From Corallococcus praedator (GTDB lineage Bacteria > Myxococcota > Myxococcia > Myxococcales > Myxococcaceae), in assembly GCF_003612125.1 (NCBI RefSeq), contig NZ_RAWI01000054.1, positions 1 through 34,725 on the forward strand: a stretch of 34,725 nt of DNA. The letters are read 5' to 3'. A model generated the notes under the pieces. It was given only the letters and a program-made list of their open reading frames with translations. It had not been told where the DNA came from and did no database searches. The position numbers and the translations under genes are program-made. This document shows positions 25,580 to 32,283 of this stretch, in pieces (the first letter of the stretch is position 1; each line of letters starts with the position of its first letter).

Positions 25580-26470
25580 CTACGGCGTGGCGCTCGCCGG
25601 GCCCGCCTCCGGGCCTCGTGCCGCTTGCGGCTTCATCATCCCGCCCGCCACCCGCAGGCCGACCCAGCGCGGCGCGAAGCGCGTCATGTTTGCCTGGAAC
25701 CAGTTGCGCCACCCCGGCACCACCGAGGCCCGGCCCTGATCCAGGGCCTTGAGGGCGCGGAGCACGACCCCTTCCGCCGGCGCCAGCGGGCCCACCGCGG
25801 CCTGCTTCGTGCCCACCACGTCGAAGAAGGCCGTCTGCACCGGCCCCGGGCAGAGCGCGAGCACGCGCACGCCCCGCTCACGGGTCTCCTCCGACAGCGC
25901 CTCCGTGAAGGACAGCACGAACGCCTTGGTGGCGCCGTAGATGGCCATGTACGGCACCGGCTGGAAGCCCGCGATGGAGGCGACGTTGAGGATGCCGCCC
26001 ACGCCGCGCGCGAGCATGTCCGGCAGGAACAGGTGGCAGGTGTCCGCGAGCGCCGTGACGTTGAGCATCACCTGCTCGTGCTGGCGCGCGAATGAGGCGG
26101 ACTCGAAGGCGCCGTGGGAGCCGAAGCCCGCGTTGTTGACGAGCAGGTCCACGCGCAGCCCCTTCTCCTGGCAGCGCGCGTGCAACTCCCTGCCGGCGCC
26201 CTCGCGGCCCAGGTCCAGCGCGATGACCTCCGCCTGGATGCCGTGCTCCGCCTGGAGCTTCGTCGCCAGCGTGCGCATCCGGTCCTCCGAGCGCGCCACC
26301 AGGATGAGGTCCATGCCCCGGGCCGCCAGCTCGCGGGCGAACACCTCGCCCAGCCCGGACGACGCGCCCGTCACGAGCGCGCGGTGCCCCGCGTAGGGGA
26401 AGGCCCCGGACCTGGGCGCGGGGGTGGAAGCAGGACGGCGGGCGATGGGCTGTGCGGAAGTCGTTTGCAT
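25580..26470 (-). CDS. Short-chain dehydrogenase/reductase (classical SDR)
   Basis: 296 aa. The NAD(P)-binding glycine motif is TGASSGLG (34-41), NNAG lies at 112-115, and the catalytic set is S165 (NVASIAG), Y178 and K182 in YGATK. The R60 after LILVAR suggests NADP(H). PGPVQTAFF is the usual segment after the active site. It has an extended C-terminal tail past 250. ATG 26470 is followed by a low-complexity lead of about 25 residues. A TetR gene lies divergent across a 70-bp spacer with a palindrome, so the SDR gene is probably repressed by it. The substrate is unknown. Confidence 0.92.
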   Translation of the reverse strand: MQTTSAQPIARRPASTPAPRSGAFPYAGHRALVTGASSGLGEVFARELAARGMDLILVARSEDRMRTLATKLQAEHGIQAEVIALDLGREGAGRELHARCQEKGLRVDLLVNNAGFGSHGAFESASFARQHEQVMLNVTALADTCHLFLPDMLARGVGGILNVASIAGFQPVPYMAIYGATKAFVLSFTEALSEETRERGVRVLALCPGPVQTAFFDVVGTKQAAVGPLAPAEGVVLRALKALDQGRASVVPGWRNWFQANMTRFAPRWVGLRVAGGMMKPQAARGPEAGPASATP

Positions 26471-26477
26471 GGGGTTA

Positions 26478-26525
26478 GAATGTGAGCGAGCGCTCACGTT
26501 CTCAACTCGCGTTGGGCTCACATTC
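26478..26525. promoter_or_regulatory. TetR operator region between SDR and tetR genes
   Basis: The palindrome GTGAGCG-AG-CGCTCAC (26482-26497) has perfect 7-bp arms. GAATGTGAG (26478-26486) is repeated inverted as CTCACATTC at 26517-26525, giving a second half-site pair. The location between divergent starts at 26470 and 26541 fits a TetR-family operator that controls both genes. Confidence 0.75.
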
Positions 26526-26540
26526 CGTTCCAGAGGTCCC

Positions 26541-27212
26541 ATGCCCCGCCGTCCGCCCCCTTCCCGTCGCAGGGCACCCCGCCAGGAGCGGTCGCAGGCC
26601 ACCTGCGATGCCATCCTCACCGCGACTGCTCGCGTTCTGGTCAAGGACGGGTACGACGCCGCGAGCACCAACCGCATCGCGCAGGAGGCGGGCGTGAGCG
26701 TCGGCTCGCTCTACCAGTACTTCCCCAGCAAGGAGGGACTGGTGACGGCGCTGATGGAGCAGCACCGCGCTCGGGGGGTGGCGGACTTCGAGGCGGGGCT
26801 GGTGCCGCTGGCCGGGCAGCCGCTTCCGGTGGCGATGCGCGCGCTCATCCGGCAGGTCATCGCCGTGAAGCGGGAGAACCCGCGCCTGAACCAGGTGCTG
26901 CATGAGCTGATGCCGCGCATGCGCCAGTGGGGCCTGTCGGATGTGTACTCGCAGCGCCTGTTCCGCGTGGTGCGCGCCTTCCTGGCGCCGCGCTTCGAGG
27001 ACCTGCGTCCCCAGAACCTGGACATGGCGGTCTTCATCCTGGTGACCACCGTGGAGGCGCTCTGCCACACGGCGGTGACGGAGCGGCCGGACTACCTGGA
27101 GGATGAGAGCTTCGTGGAGGAGATCGCCACGCTCGCGCTGGGCTACCTGCGCCCGGAGCCGGCGGCGGTCCCGGTGCGCCGGACGGCCCGGGAGCGGACG
27201 GTCCGGATGTGA
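26541..27212 (+). CDS. TetR-family transcriptional repressor
   Basis: 223 aa. The DNA-binding domain (residues 20-75) has the TetR order: DAILTATARVLVKDGYDAAS, TNRIAQEAGVSVGSLYQYF and PSKEGLVTAL. The ligand domain is helical and non-conserved, with a Tyr/His-rich region around LCHTAVTERPDYLED. The start at 26541 gives the usual short basic arm before the helix-turn-helix; upstream in-frame starts run into the operator. It probably represses itself and the divergent SDR gene; the inducer is unknown. Confidence 0.92.
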   Translation: MPRRPPPSRRRAPRQERSQATCDAILTATARVLVKDGYDAASTNRIAQEAGVSVGSLYQYFPSKEGLVTALMEQHRARGVADFEAGLVPLAGQPLPVAMRALIRQVIAVKRENPRLNQVLHELMPRMRQWGLSDVYSQRLFRVVRAFLAPRFEDLRPQNLDMAVFILVTTVEALCHTAVTERPDYLEDESFVEEIATLALGYLRPEPAAVPVRRTARERTVRM

Positions 27213-27278
27213 GCGACATCCCGCCGCGAGGAGGGTCCGACGCGCGGCCTTGGAGGGGCGTTGAGGAAAAGAATGGCT

Positions 27279-28082
27279 TCAGGGCGGTGGGGACGCGCGG
27301 CCCATGGGAATCACCAGCGGGCCGGGCAGGTCCGGCCGCGACACCACCTCCACGCGCAACCCGAAGGTGTTCGCGATGAGGTCCGGGGTCAGCACGTTCG
27401 TCGGGGTGCCTGACTGCACGCACCGGCCCTGGTCCAGCACCGCGATGCGGTCCGCATAGCGCGCGGCCAGGTTCAGGTCATGCAGCACGGTGAGCACCGC
27501 GCCGCCTTCGTGCGCGAACGCCCGCGCCCGCTCCAGCACCAGGTGCTGGTGGGAGAGGTCCAGGCTCGCCGTCGGCTCGTCCAACAGCAGGTAGCGGTGG
27601 CCGTGCACGGGGGGCGTCCACAGTTGGGCCAGCACGCGCGCCAGTTGCACGCGTTGCCGCTCGCCCCCTGAGAGCGTGGTGTACGCGCGCGAGGCCAGGT
27701 GCTGCGTGTCGGTGGCGTCCAGCGCGGCGCGGGCCACCGCCAGGTCGGACTCCTCGCCGCCTCGCCGCGCGTGGGGGCTGCGCCCCAGCACCACCACTTC
27801 CAGCGCGGTGAAGCCGAAGCCCAGCGAGGACTCCTGGAGCAGCACACCCAGCCGCTGCGCGCGTTCCGCCAGGGGCCACTGGTGCAGCGCGCGTCCTTCC
27901 AGGAACACGTCGCCGCTCTTGCAGCGCAGCTCGCCCGACAGCGCGGCCAGCAGCGACGACTTGCCCGCGCCGTTGGGGCCCACCACGGCCAGCACTTCGC
28001 CGGGCTTCACCTCCAGCGACAGCGGTCCCGCCACGCGCCCGCGTCCACGCCACACCTCCACGTCGCGCGCCTCAAGGCTCAT
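27279..28082 (-). CDS. hmuV: Heme ABC transporter ATP-binding protein HmuV
   Basis: 267 aa ABC ATPase that powers heme import through HmuU. Walker A is GPNGAGKSS, Q-loop LLQESS, signature LSGGERQRVQLARVL, Walker B YLLLDEPTASLD and the switch His lies in TVLHDLNLAARYADRI. The C-terminal part (PTNVLTPDLIANTFGLRVEV) is typical of HmuV/FecE-type proteins. ATG 28082 has AAGGAGG four bases upstream, inside the 3' end of the repeat ORF. That ORF overlaps this gene by 11 bases. This is the last gene of the heme operon. Confidence 0.93.
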   Translation of the reverse strand: MSLEARDVEVWRGRGRVAGPLSLEVKPGEVLAVVGPNGAGKSSLLAALSGELRCKSGDVFLEGRALHQWPLAERAQRLGVLLQESSLGFGFTALEVVVLGRSPHARRGGEESDLAVARAALDATDTQHLASRAYTTLSGGERQRVQLARVLAQLWTPPVHGHRYLLLDEPTASLDLSHQHLVLERARAFAHEGGAVLTVLHDLNLAARYADRIAVLDQGRCVQSGTPTNVLTPDLIANTFGLRVEVVSRPDLPGPLVIPMGRASPPP

Positions 28083-28097
28083 ACCGCCTCCTTGCGC
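28071..28097 (-). repeat. Right flank repeat: hmuV start region, copy A
   Basis: This 27-base stretch around the hmuV start (GCGCAAGGAGGCGGT, then ATGAGCC, then TTGAG, on the minus strand) matches copy B at 28534-28560 at 23 of 27 positions. It carries the hmuV ribosome-binding site and first codons. Confidence 0.75.
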
Positions 28098-28545
28098 GCC
28101 GCACGCGCTGGGGTGGCCGGCATGCGCGCACGGAGGCCAGCTCCGTGTCGGATGAACCTGAGAGCACTCGGGTCCTCTGCGCGGAACGCGAGATGCCCGC
28201 CACTGGAGTCGCGTCACGAGCCTCCGGGCTCACGCGGGCCCTCTGTCCAGAGCGGGTGATGCCTGCCGGTACGCCCGTGACGAAGGTCGGGTCCATGTCA
28301 CGTGTCGCCGGACGCACGCGGATCCATTGCATGAACCGCTTGATGCCAGTCGGTGTCCCCGTGACGACGGTCGAGCCCGCATCACGTGCCTCTGGACTCA
28401 CGCGGGCCTTCTGTCCGAAGCGCGTGAGGCCTGCCGGCGCGTCCGTGACGACGGTCGAGCCCGCGTCACGTTCCTCTGCGTGCATGCGTTCGACCGGCGC
28501 ACCCGCCTCGGAGTCCTGCTCCAACGAAGGTGACTCCGGGCTCAT
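28072..28545 (-). CDS. 28-aa-repeat ORF between hmuU and hmuV, function unknown
   Basis: 157 aa. The ATG at 28545 overlaps the hmuU stop (ATGA) and has an AGGGGG site; its end overlaps hmuV by 11 bases, so it can be translated within the operon. The centre repeats a 28-residue unit: RDAGSTVVTDAPAGLTRFGQ, RDAGSTVVTGTPTGIKRFMQ, RDMDPTFVTGVPAGITRSGQ, then a shortened RDATPVAGISRSAQ; each is followed by a piece like KARVSPEA. There is no signal or membrane segment. The tail is Arg-rich. The same DNA is open in another frame on the plus strand (28145-28576), so coding is not certain. It may be a non-coding array that happens to be open, or a real repeat protein. It has no counterpart in hmu operons that I know. 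Confidence 0.5.
   Translation of the reverse strand: MSPESPSLEQDSEAGAPVERMHAEERDAGSTVVTDAPAGLTRFGQKARVSPEARDAGSTVVTGTPTGIKRFMQWIRVRPATRDMDPTFVTGVPAGITRSGQRARVSPEARDATPVAGISRSAQRTRVLSGSSDTELASVRACRPPQRVRRARRRYEP
28214..28488. repeat. 84-bp tandem repeat array
   Basis: Three full copies of an 84-bp unit start at TCACG at 28214, 28298 and 28382, and a partial fourth at 28466, so the period is exactly 84 bases. Copies 1 and 3 are closest (for example CTCACGCGGGCC and CCTGCCGG in both), copy 2 is more diverged. A truncated copy lies just before, about 28153-28213. The period is a multiple of three, keeping frames open on both strands. Confidence 0.9.
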
Positions 28546-28560
28546 GCCGCCCCCTTGCGC
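28534..28560 (-). repeat. Left flank repeat: hmuU end/repeat ORF start, copy B
   Basis: This stretch reads GCGCAAGGGGGCGGC, then ATGAGCC, then CGGAG on the minus strand. It holds the hmuU stop codon, the start of the repeat ORF and its ribosome-binding site. It differs from copy A at four positions. The pair brackets the 84-bp array. Confidence 0.75.
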
Positions 28561-29627
28561 GACAGCAGCGCGATGAAGGCCGGCACGCCCAGCACGGAGG
28601 TAAGCGCCCCCACCGGCAGCTCCGACGGCGCGGCCAGCGTGCGCGAGAGCAGGTCCGACGCCAGCAGCAGCGACGCTCCTGTCAGCGCGGACGCCGCCAG
28701 CAGCCGCCGGTGATCCGGCCCCAGCGCCATGCGCAGCAATGCGGGCACCAGCAGGCCCACGAAGCCAATCATCCCCGTGAAGGCCACCGCCGCCCCCACG
28801 CCCAACGCCGCGGAGAGGATGAGCCGGCGCTTGAGGCGCTCCACGTCCACGCCCAGGTGGTACGCCTCGCGCTCGCCCAGCAGCACCAGGTTGAGCGCTC
28901 GCGCCTCGCGCAGCACCAGGCCCAGCGTGAGCAGCAGCGGCACCGCCGCGGCACCCACCGTCTCCCACGACCCGCCGCCCAGGCTGCCCAGGCTCCAGAA
29001 GGTGATGGAGCGCAGCTGCGCGTCCGAGGCCGCGTGGGTCAAGAGCCCCATGCCCGCGAACGCCCCCGCGCTCACCGCCACGCCCGACAGCAACATGCGC
29101 GGCGTGTCCGTCCTGCCTCCCCCCGTGCCCAACCGCTGGGCCAGCAGCGTCGCGCCCAGCGCGCCCAGGAAGGCCGCGCCCGGCACCACCAGCATGCGCA
29201 GCGCGCCCATCTGCATCCCCAGTGTCACGTCCAGCACGATGGCCAGCACCGCGCCCAGCGCCGCGCCACTGGAGGTGCCCAGCAGGCCCGGCTCCACCAG
29301 CGGATTGCGGAAGAGCGCCTGGAGCGCGGCCCCCGTCGTCGCCAGCACCGCGCCCACCATCATGCCCAACAGCACACGCGGCAGGCGGAGGGTGAACAGC
29401 ACCGCGCGCTGCGTGGTGTCCATCCGTTGGGAGGCCTCGCCCAACCCCAGTGCCTCCCAGAGGCTGCCAAGGATGGCGGCCGGAGGCACCGGCACCGTGC
29501 CTATGGCCAGCGACGCGAGCACCACCAGCGCCAGCACCAGGCTCAGCGTCACCCAGGGCCTCACGCCCGGAAGCCGTGAAGGCACCGGACGCGCGGCGGA
29601 CACGGGCATGGCCTCCGACGCGCTCAT
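28542..29627 (-). CDS. hmuU: Heme ABC transporter permease HmuU
   Basis: 361 aa inner-membrane permease of the BtuC/FecCD/HmuU type. About ten hydrophobic helices are visible, starting with VTLSLVLALVVLASLAIGTV. Family marks are RLPRVLLGMMVGAVLATTGAALQALFRNPLVEPGLLGTSSGAALG at about 75-125 (named by position), the cytoplasmic coupling segment RREAY-like GEREAYHLGVDVERLK, and GFVGLLVPALLRMALGPDHR. It forms the heme channel as a dimer with HmuV. ATG 29627 overlaps the hmuT stop (ATGA). The gene ends in AASTOP overlapping the repeat ORF start. Confidence 0.93.
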   Translation of the reverse strand: MSASEAMPVSAARPVPSRLPGVRPWVTLSLVLALVVLASLAIGTVPVPPAAILGSLWEALGLGEASQRMDTTQRAVLFTLRLPRVLLGMMVGAVLATTGAALQALFRNPLVEPGLLGTSSGAALGAVLAIVLDVTLGMQMGALRMLVVPGAAFLGALGATLLAQRLGTGGGRTDTPRMLLSGVAVSAGAFAGMGLLTHAASDAQLRSITFWSLGSLGGGSWETVGAAAVPLLLTLGLVLREARALNLVLLGEREAYHLGVDVERLKRRLILSAALGVGAAVAFTGMIGFVGLLVPALLRMALGPDHRRLLAASALTGASLLLASDLLSRTLAAPSELPVGALTSVLGVPAFIALLSRKGAA

Positions 29628-30502
29628 TTGCCGCCGCCCTTCCCTGCCGCCGGCAACACCCCGTCCTGCAGGCGCCCCACGGCCCGGCCCAGGCCCGGCC
29701 CCAGCCCCATGAAGTCCACGTCCTCCACCGTGACGAGCTTCCAGCCCTTCACCTGCGACAGGCCGGGCTGCTTCGACAGGCCCTCCGCGCCGCCCACCGT
29801 CTCCACCGAGCCCGCGGGCAGCAACACGAAGTCCGGCGCCGCCGCCACCACGGCCTCCGCGCTGAGCGGCTTGTAGCCCTTCAGCTCCCCCACCGCGTTC
29901 ACCGCGCCCGACAGCCGGATGAGCGTGTCCGCCACCGACCCGGAGCCCGCCACCATCATCGTGCCCGCGCCGCGCGCGTACACCGCGAGGATGCGCGGCG
30001 GCTTCGCGCCCTTCAGCGCCGTCACGCGGCCGGCCGCCCGGGCCAGGTCCTCGTCCAGCTTCGCCACCAGCGCCTTGCCCTGGTCCGGCGTGCCCAGTCG
30101 CTCCGCGACGGTCTGGATGCGAGCGCGCGCCGCGTCCACCGTGGGCTCGTTGGCGAACGTCTCCACCTGCATGCCCGCCTGCTTCAACTGCTCCAGCACC
30201 GCGGGCGGCCCGGCCTCCGCCGAGCCCAGCAACAGGCCCGCGCCCAGCGACAGCACCCCTTCGGCCGACAGCGCGCGCTGGTAGCCCACCGTGCGCACCT
30301 TCGACGCCTCCGGCAGCGCTCCGCTGGAGTCGTCCACGCCCACCACCCGGTCGCCCGCGCCCAGCGCGAACACCGTCTGCGTGATGGCCGGCCCGATGAC
30401 CACGAGCTTCGGCGCGGCCTTCTTCGGCTCGGGCGGCGCCGCGTGCGCGGACAGCGCGAACAGCGCGCAGACGAGCCCCCACTTCGAAGCCGTGCGCCTC
30501 AT
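29624..30502 (-). CDS. hmuT: Periplasmic heme-binding protein HmuT
   Basis: 292 aa with a signal peptide (hydrophobic LVCALFALSAHA, cleavage near AAP). It has a periplasmic binding-protein fold of the BtuF/ShuT type: LVVIGPAITQTVFALGAGDRVVGVDDSS, VGYQRALSAEGVLSLGAGLLL, LAVYARGAGTMMVAGSGSV and LIRLSGAVNAVGELKGYKPL (all consistent with HmuT). It would pass heme from the receptor to HmuU. ATG 30502 overlaps the hmuS stop. The C-terminus is Gly/Lys-rich (GKGGGK). Confidence 0.9.
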   Translation of the reverse strand: MRRTASKWGLVCALFALSAHAAPPEPKKAAPKLVVIGPAITQTVFALGAGDRVVGVDDSSGALPEASKVRTVGYQRALSAEGVLSLGAGLLLGSAEAGPPAVLEQLKQAGMQVETFANEPTVDAARARIQTVAERLGTPDQGKALVAKLDEDLARAAGRVTALKGAKPPRILAVYARGAGTMMVAGSGSVADTLIRLSGAVNAVGELKGYKPLSAEAVVAAAPDFVLLPAGSVETVGGAEGLSKQPGLSQVKGWKLVTVEDVDFMGLGPGLGRAVGRLQDGVLPAAGKGGGK

Positions 30503-31584
30503 GACGCCACCTCCACCGCGGGCAGCGCCCGGCCCAGCTCTTCCATCAGCGTCCGCCACGCCGGGGACTCCAGCTCCCCCGGCTTGCGCTTGCCGAACAG
30601 CAAACCGATGTTCTCGCCCGCCCGGTCGAACAGCTCCAGCGAGGTGACGGTGCCGTCGCGCGTGGGCTTGCGCACCACCCAGGCGGAGTGGACCTGATCC
30701 GCGCGCACGTGGAGGTTGAAGCCCGGATCCAACACGTTCATCCACGGGCCCATGGGCCGCACCGTGCGCACCGGCCCGGTGTGGATCTGGATCGCCCCCG
30801 GGTTGCCCACGAAGATCATGATGGGCAGCCCCGACGACGCGGCGCGCTCCAGCGTCCAGCCCAGCGCGTCCGGCGCCACCGGCAACGCGAACTCCGGGCC
30901 CGCGAGCCGCAGGGCCTGCGTGCGCGCCACCTTGAAGCGCTTGAGCAGCGCGAAGAACTCGTGCGTGTCCTGGAGCGCGCGCCAGCCGTCCACCAGCCCT
31001 GGCGCGTCGATGTCCGCGTCCGGCAGGGGCACGGGCGGCGGGGCCACCGGCACCACGTTCAACACATGGGATGGGTCCTCGTGTGTCAGCTCCGCCACCA
31101 GCGCCTCGAAGGCGGCGACGTCCGCCTCCGGCTGGAGGTAGATCTTGTGCACGGCGGTGCCCGCCGCGTCGAAGACCTGGAGGCTGCGGCGCACCTCGCC
31201 GGACACGTCCTCGCGCAGCGCGAACGCGAAGCACCACCGCGACAGGAACAGCCGCAGGTCGATGTCCTCGTCCAGCACCAGCGCCATCGCGCCGTGCACC
31301 TCCACCTTGCGGTAGACGCCCTTCTTCTCGTGCACCGCGGACGCGTTGCGCGTCAGGGCCATCACCCGCCCCAGCGACTCCAACCGGGGCAGGAGCACGT
31401 CGAAGCGCGGCTCCAGCCGCACCAGCTCCCCGTTCAACCCGGTGACGAGCAGCTCCGCCTCGCTCACCCCCAGTTGCTCCGCCGCGTCGCGGATGCGCGT
31501 GCGCGGCTGGGACTCCCGCAGGGCCTGCCAGCGCTCTCGCAGCGCGGCGGTCGTGCTCCCGGCCTTCTCCGTCTGGGGCGTCAT
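30499..31584 (-). CDS. hmuS: Hemin-handling/degrading factor HmuS
   Basis: 361 aa cytoplasmic protein of the HmuS/HemS/ChuS family, built of two structural repeats. Residues about 20-180 form repeat one (VHEKKGVYRKVEVHG, then LDEDIDLRLFLSRW); 195-350 form repeat two, with H208 in LQDTHEFFALLKRF matching the heme-ligand position I recall for ChuS His193, and IQIHTGPVRTVRP followed by LDPGFNLHVRADQVHSAW. Members bind and often degrade heme or deliver it. Length and motif order are normal. ATG 31584 overlaps the hmuY stop by one base (TGATG). Confidence 0.92.
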   Translation of the reverse strand: MTPQTEKAGSTTAALRERWQALRESQPRTRIRDAAEQLGVSEAELLVTGLNGELVRLEPRFDVLLPRLESLGRVMALTRNASAVHEKKGVYRKVEVHGAMALVLDEDIDLRLFLSRWCFAFALREDVSGEVRRSLQVFDAAGTAVHKIYLQPEADVAAFEALVAELTHEDPSHVLNVVPVAPPPVPLPDADIDAPGLVDGWRALQDTHEFFALLKRFKVARTQALRLAGPEFALPVAPDALGWTLERAASSGLPIMIFVGNPGAIQIHTGPVRTVRPMGPWMNVLDPGFNLHVRADQVHSAWVVRKPTRDGTVTSLELFDRAGENIGLLFGKRKPGELESPAWRTLMEELGRALPAVEVAS

Positions 31585-32243
31585 CACGGCTGCCCCCCGG
31601 CCGGCGCGGCGACCTTCGCCCAGCGCAGCTTCAGGTTCGCGGGCGAACCGGCGTCGTCGTAGTACGACAGCAGCTCCACCTTGAAGTACGCCCCCTGGTC
31701 GGAGCGGACGACGTAGAGCTGCGCGCGCGGCGTGAGCGTGTGGAACTTCAGGTCGTAGAGATACCAGCCGCCCGCCGTGTTGAAGACCGTGTCCGGGGTG
31801 GTGTCCGTGTCGTCGCCGTCCGCGGCATCCGTGGACCAGCCCGTTGACGGCGCCTGGGTGAGCGCCGCGAACGACGTGTCCGTCAGGAGGGCCACCTGCA
31901 CGCCGCCCGTCCCGCTGACGCCGCCGCGCGACTTCACCACGAAGCGCTGGAAGGCCAGGTCCCAGGCCGCGTCCTCGGTCGCGCTGACCTCCTTGCCGGT
32001 GTCCAGATCCAGGCCCACCCACAGCGCCGGCTCCGTCGCGTTGATGACCGACGTGAAGGACCCGTCACCGTTGTCCTGGTGCTTGAGGTTGGCGCTGTCC
32101 TCCGGATGGACGACCGGGTCCTCCTCCTCCTCGGGTCCCGGCTGGGGTTGGAGGTCGTCACCGCAGGCGGAGCTCAAGCCCGCGACGAGCAGCGCCGCGC
32201 AGGCGCGGCCCAGGAAGCCAGGGCGGAACGGAATGGGGAACAT
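31584..32243 (-). CDS. hmuY: HmuY-family heme-binding lipoprotein
   Basis: 219 aa. The N-terminal signal ends in a lipobox LSSAC, so it is a lipoprotein, probably surface-exposed. An acidic linker (EEEEDPVVHPED) follows. The HmuY-type beta domain has WVGLDLDTG, WDLAFQRFVVKSRGGVSG, WYLYDLKFHTLTPRAQLYVV and AYFKVELLSYY. HmuY proteins take heme from hosts or prey and pass it to the TonB receptor. ATG 32243 is preceded by AAGGAG. It lies 40 bp after the receptor gene. Confidence 0.88.
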   Translation of the reverse strand: MFPIPFRPGFLGRACAALLVAGLSSACGDDLQPQPGPEEEEDPVVHPEDSANLKHQDNGDGSFTSVINATEPALWVGLDLDTGKEVSATEDAAWDLAFQRFVVKSRGGVSGTGGVQVALLTDTSFAALTQAPSTGWSTDAADGDDTDTTPDTVFNTAGGWYLYDLKFHTLTPRAQLYVVRSDQGAYFKVELLSYYDDAGSPANLKLRWAKVAAPAGGQP

Positions 32244-32283
32244 GCGGACTCCTTGCAGGAAACACGGAGGTGGGAGGGGACGG

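Noticed and set aside
28153-28545. The repeat array as a CRISPR
   Set aside because: Units are directly adjoining 84-bp copies of full similarity, without short constant repeats separated by unique spacers, and no cas genes are near.
28145-28576. Plus-strand 143-codon frame across the 84-bp repeats
   Set aside because: Not listed as a gene: it runs against the operon, has no convincing ribosome-binding site and ends inside hmuU. The minus-strand frame has start coupling and is preferred, though neither is proven.
28530-29579. 349-codon open frame on the plus strand opposite hmuU
   Set aside because: Extremely Arg/His/Gln-rich, no domain, and fully antisense to a clear permease gene.
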